NCBI GenBank assembly: GCA_947259115.1
Contig: CAMYKS010000002.1
Location: forward strand, 85,778-149,777
Source of the DNA: an uncultured Desulfobulbaceae bacterium
GTDB lineage: Bacteria > Desulfobacterota > Desulfobulbia > Desulfobulbales > BM004
Length of the DNA: 64,000 nucleotides
Direction: 5' to 3'
Position numbers and translations under genes: made by a program. Position 1 is the first letter of the stretch. Every line of letters begins with the position of its first letter. Shown piece after piece: positions 63,837 to 64,000 of the stretch. The notes beneath the pieces were generated by a model. That model was not told the DNA's origin. It ran no database searches and saw only the letters and a program-made list of their open reading frames with translations.

Positions 63837-64000
63837 ATCAGAATTTAAGATTGAAGATTGTCGGCATATATTCCTGTTAGTAGTGGAAATAACTGTTTTT
63901 ATTTCAGTACAGAAAACCTGGTCCTCAGGGCCAGGTCAGAGACAGTGGGCTCAGCCTTAATCTTGAAGAGGCTAGTGCAAAAGGCACAGAGGCACGAAGT
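63837..64000. other. Window end, gene-free, with hairpin and repeat fragment
   Basis: ACCTGGTCC/GGGCCAGGT (63916-63936) forms a nine-pair hairpin without a T-run. GGCACAGAGGCAC at 63983-63995 matches the repeat at 46795-46821. The next gene starts beyond the window. Confidence 0.5.

Noticed and set aside
1..64000. tRNA, rRNA, tmRNA or other classical RNA genes
   Set aside because: I looked for their conserved cores by eye on both strands and found none; a covariance-model scan would be decisive.

Overview
This window reads as chromosome from a Gram-negative anaerobe of the Desulfobacterota (the former Deltaproteobacteria), most plausibly near the Desulfobulbales. That placement is inference from gene content. 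The window has a dispersed lipid A/LPS gene set (lpxC, lpxK, waaA, lpxB, msbA), formate-tetrahydrofolate ligase, PEP synthase, a three-domain NifU with NifS, ThyX, the last two genes of an N-type F1Fo-ATPase operon, and a CydA-like membrane oxidoreductase with a fused cytochrome c domain. I saw no rRNA, tRNA or CRISPR array.

Layout. 1-1453: end of an N-type ATPase operon (alpha, gamma). 1485-4496: CNNM/CorC-like protein and leucyl aminopeptidase. 4650-8630: Yej-type peptide ABC transporter, no binding protein here. 8943-12819: tightly overlapped operon of an M20 amidohydrolase, a YbdK-type ligase and a leaderless-peptide GGT. 13293-17033: XRE-PAS regulator and the two-subunit CydA-like complex. 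17034-17764: gene-free, packed with terminal-inverted-repeat elements. 17765-23355: DUF493, PilZ, DUF3108, a small hypothetical, PDE-like HD, PHP phosphatase and NtrC-family regulator. 23572-27903: nadK-proC, lpxC, lpxK. 28298-29908: ECF sigma, zinc-motif anti-sigma and Spy/CnrX-like periplasmic protein. 29943-35188: waaA, rsmE and a large Cache-HAMP-GAF-HD-GYP receptor. 35297-36850: dead IS110 relic and a protein ending in a truncated PEP-CTERM signal. 37343-42708: murJ, a divergent EF-G-like GTPase bracketed by two copies of a MITE-like element, and purM. 43216-49989: DUF2065, a Na+-dependent SNF transporter, then lpxB-smr-msbA-trm112-mscS. 50156-56039: lipoprotein, beta-sandwich exported protein, ppsA, phosphohexomutase. 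56308-61255: nifU-nifS-thyX, fhs. 61536-63836: PilB/GspE-type ATPase with a C-terminal cyclic-nucleotide-binding domain.

Intergenic DNA is unusually structured. At least three short interspersed families recur: (i) about 35-bp arrays built from GGTTCAAGG/GGTCCAAGG/GGTTCGAGG units, often as facing inverted pairs; (ii) a 124-162 bp element with GGAGCCTGTCGGAGAATT-like ends; (iii) elements with CTTTRGTCRTTTATGCCC ends. A separate 109-bp near-palindrome follows fhs.

Most genes are housekeeping. The accessory interest lies in the heme-c CydA-like pair, the cNMP-domain PilB, the HD-GYP protein with a long insert, the gamma-glutamyl operon, the degenerate PEP-CTERM tail and the repeat families. I do not see a clear new defence or mobile system.
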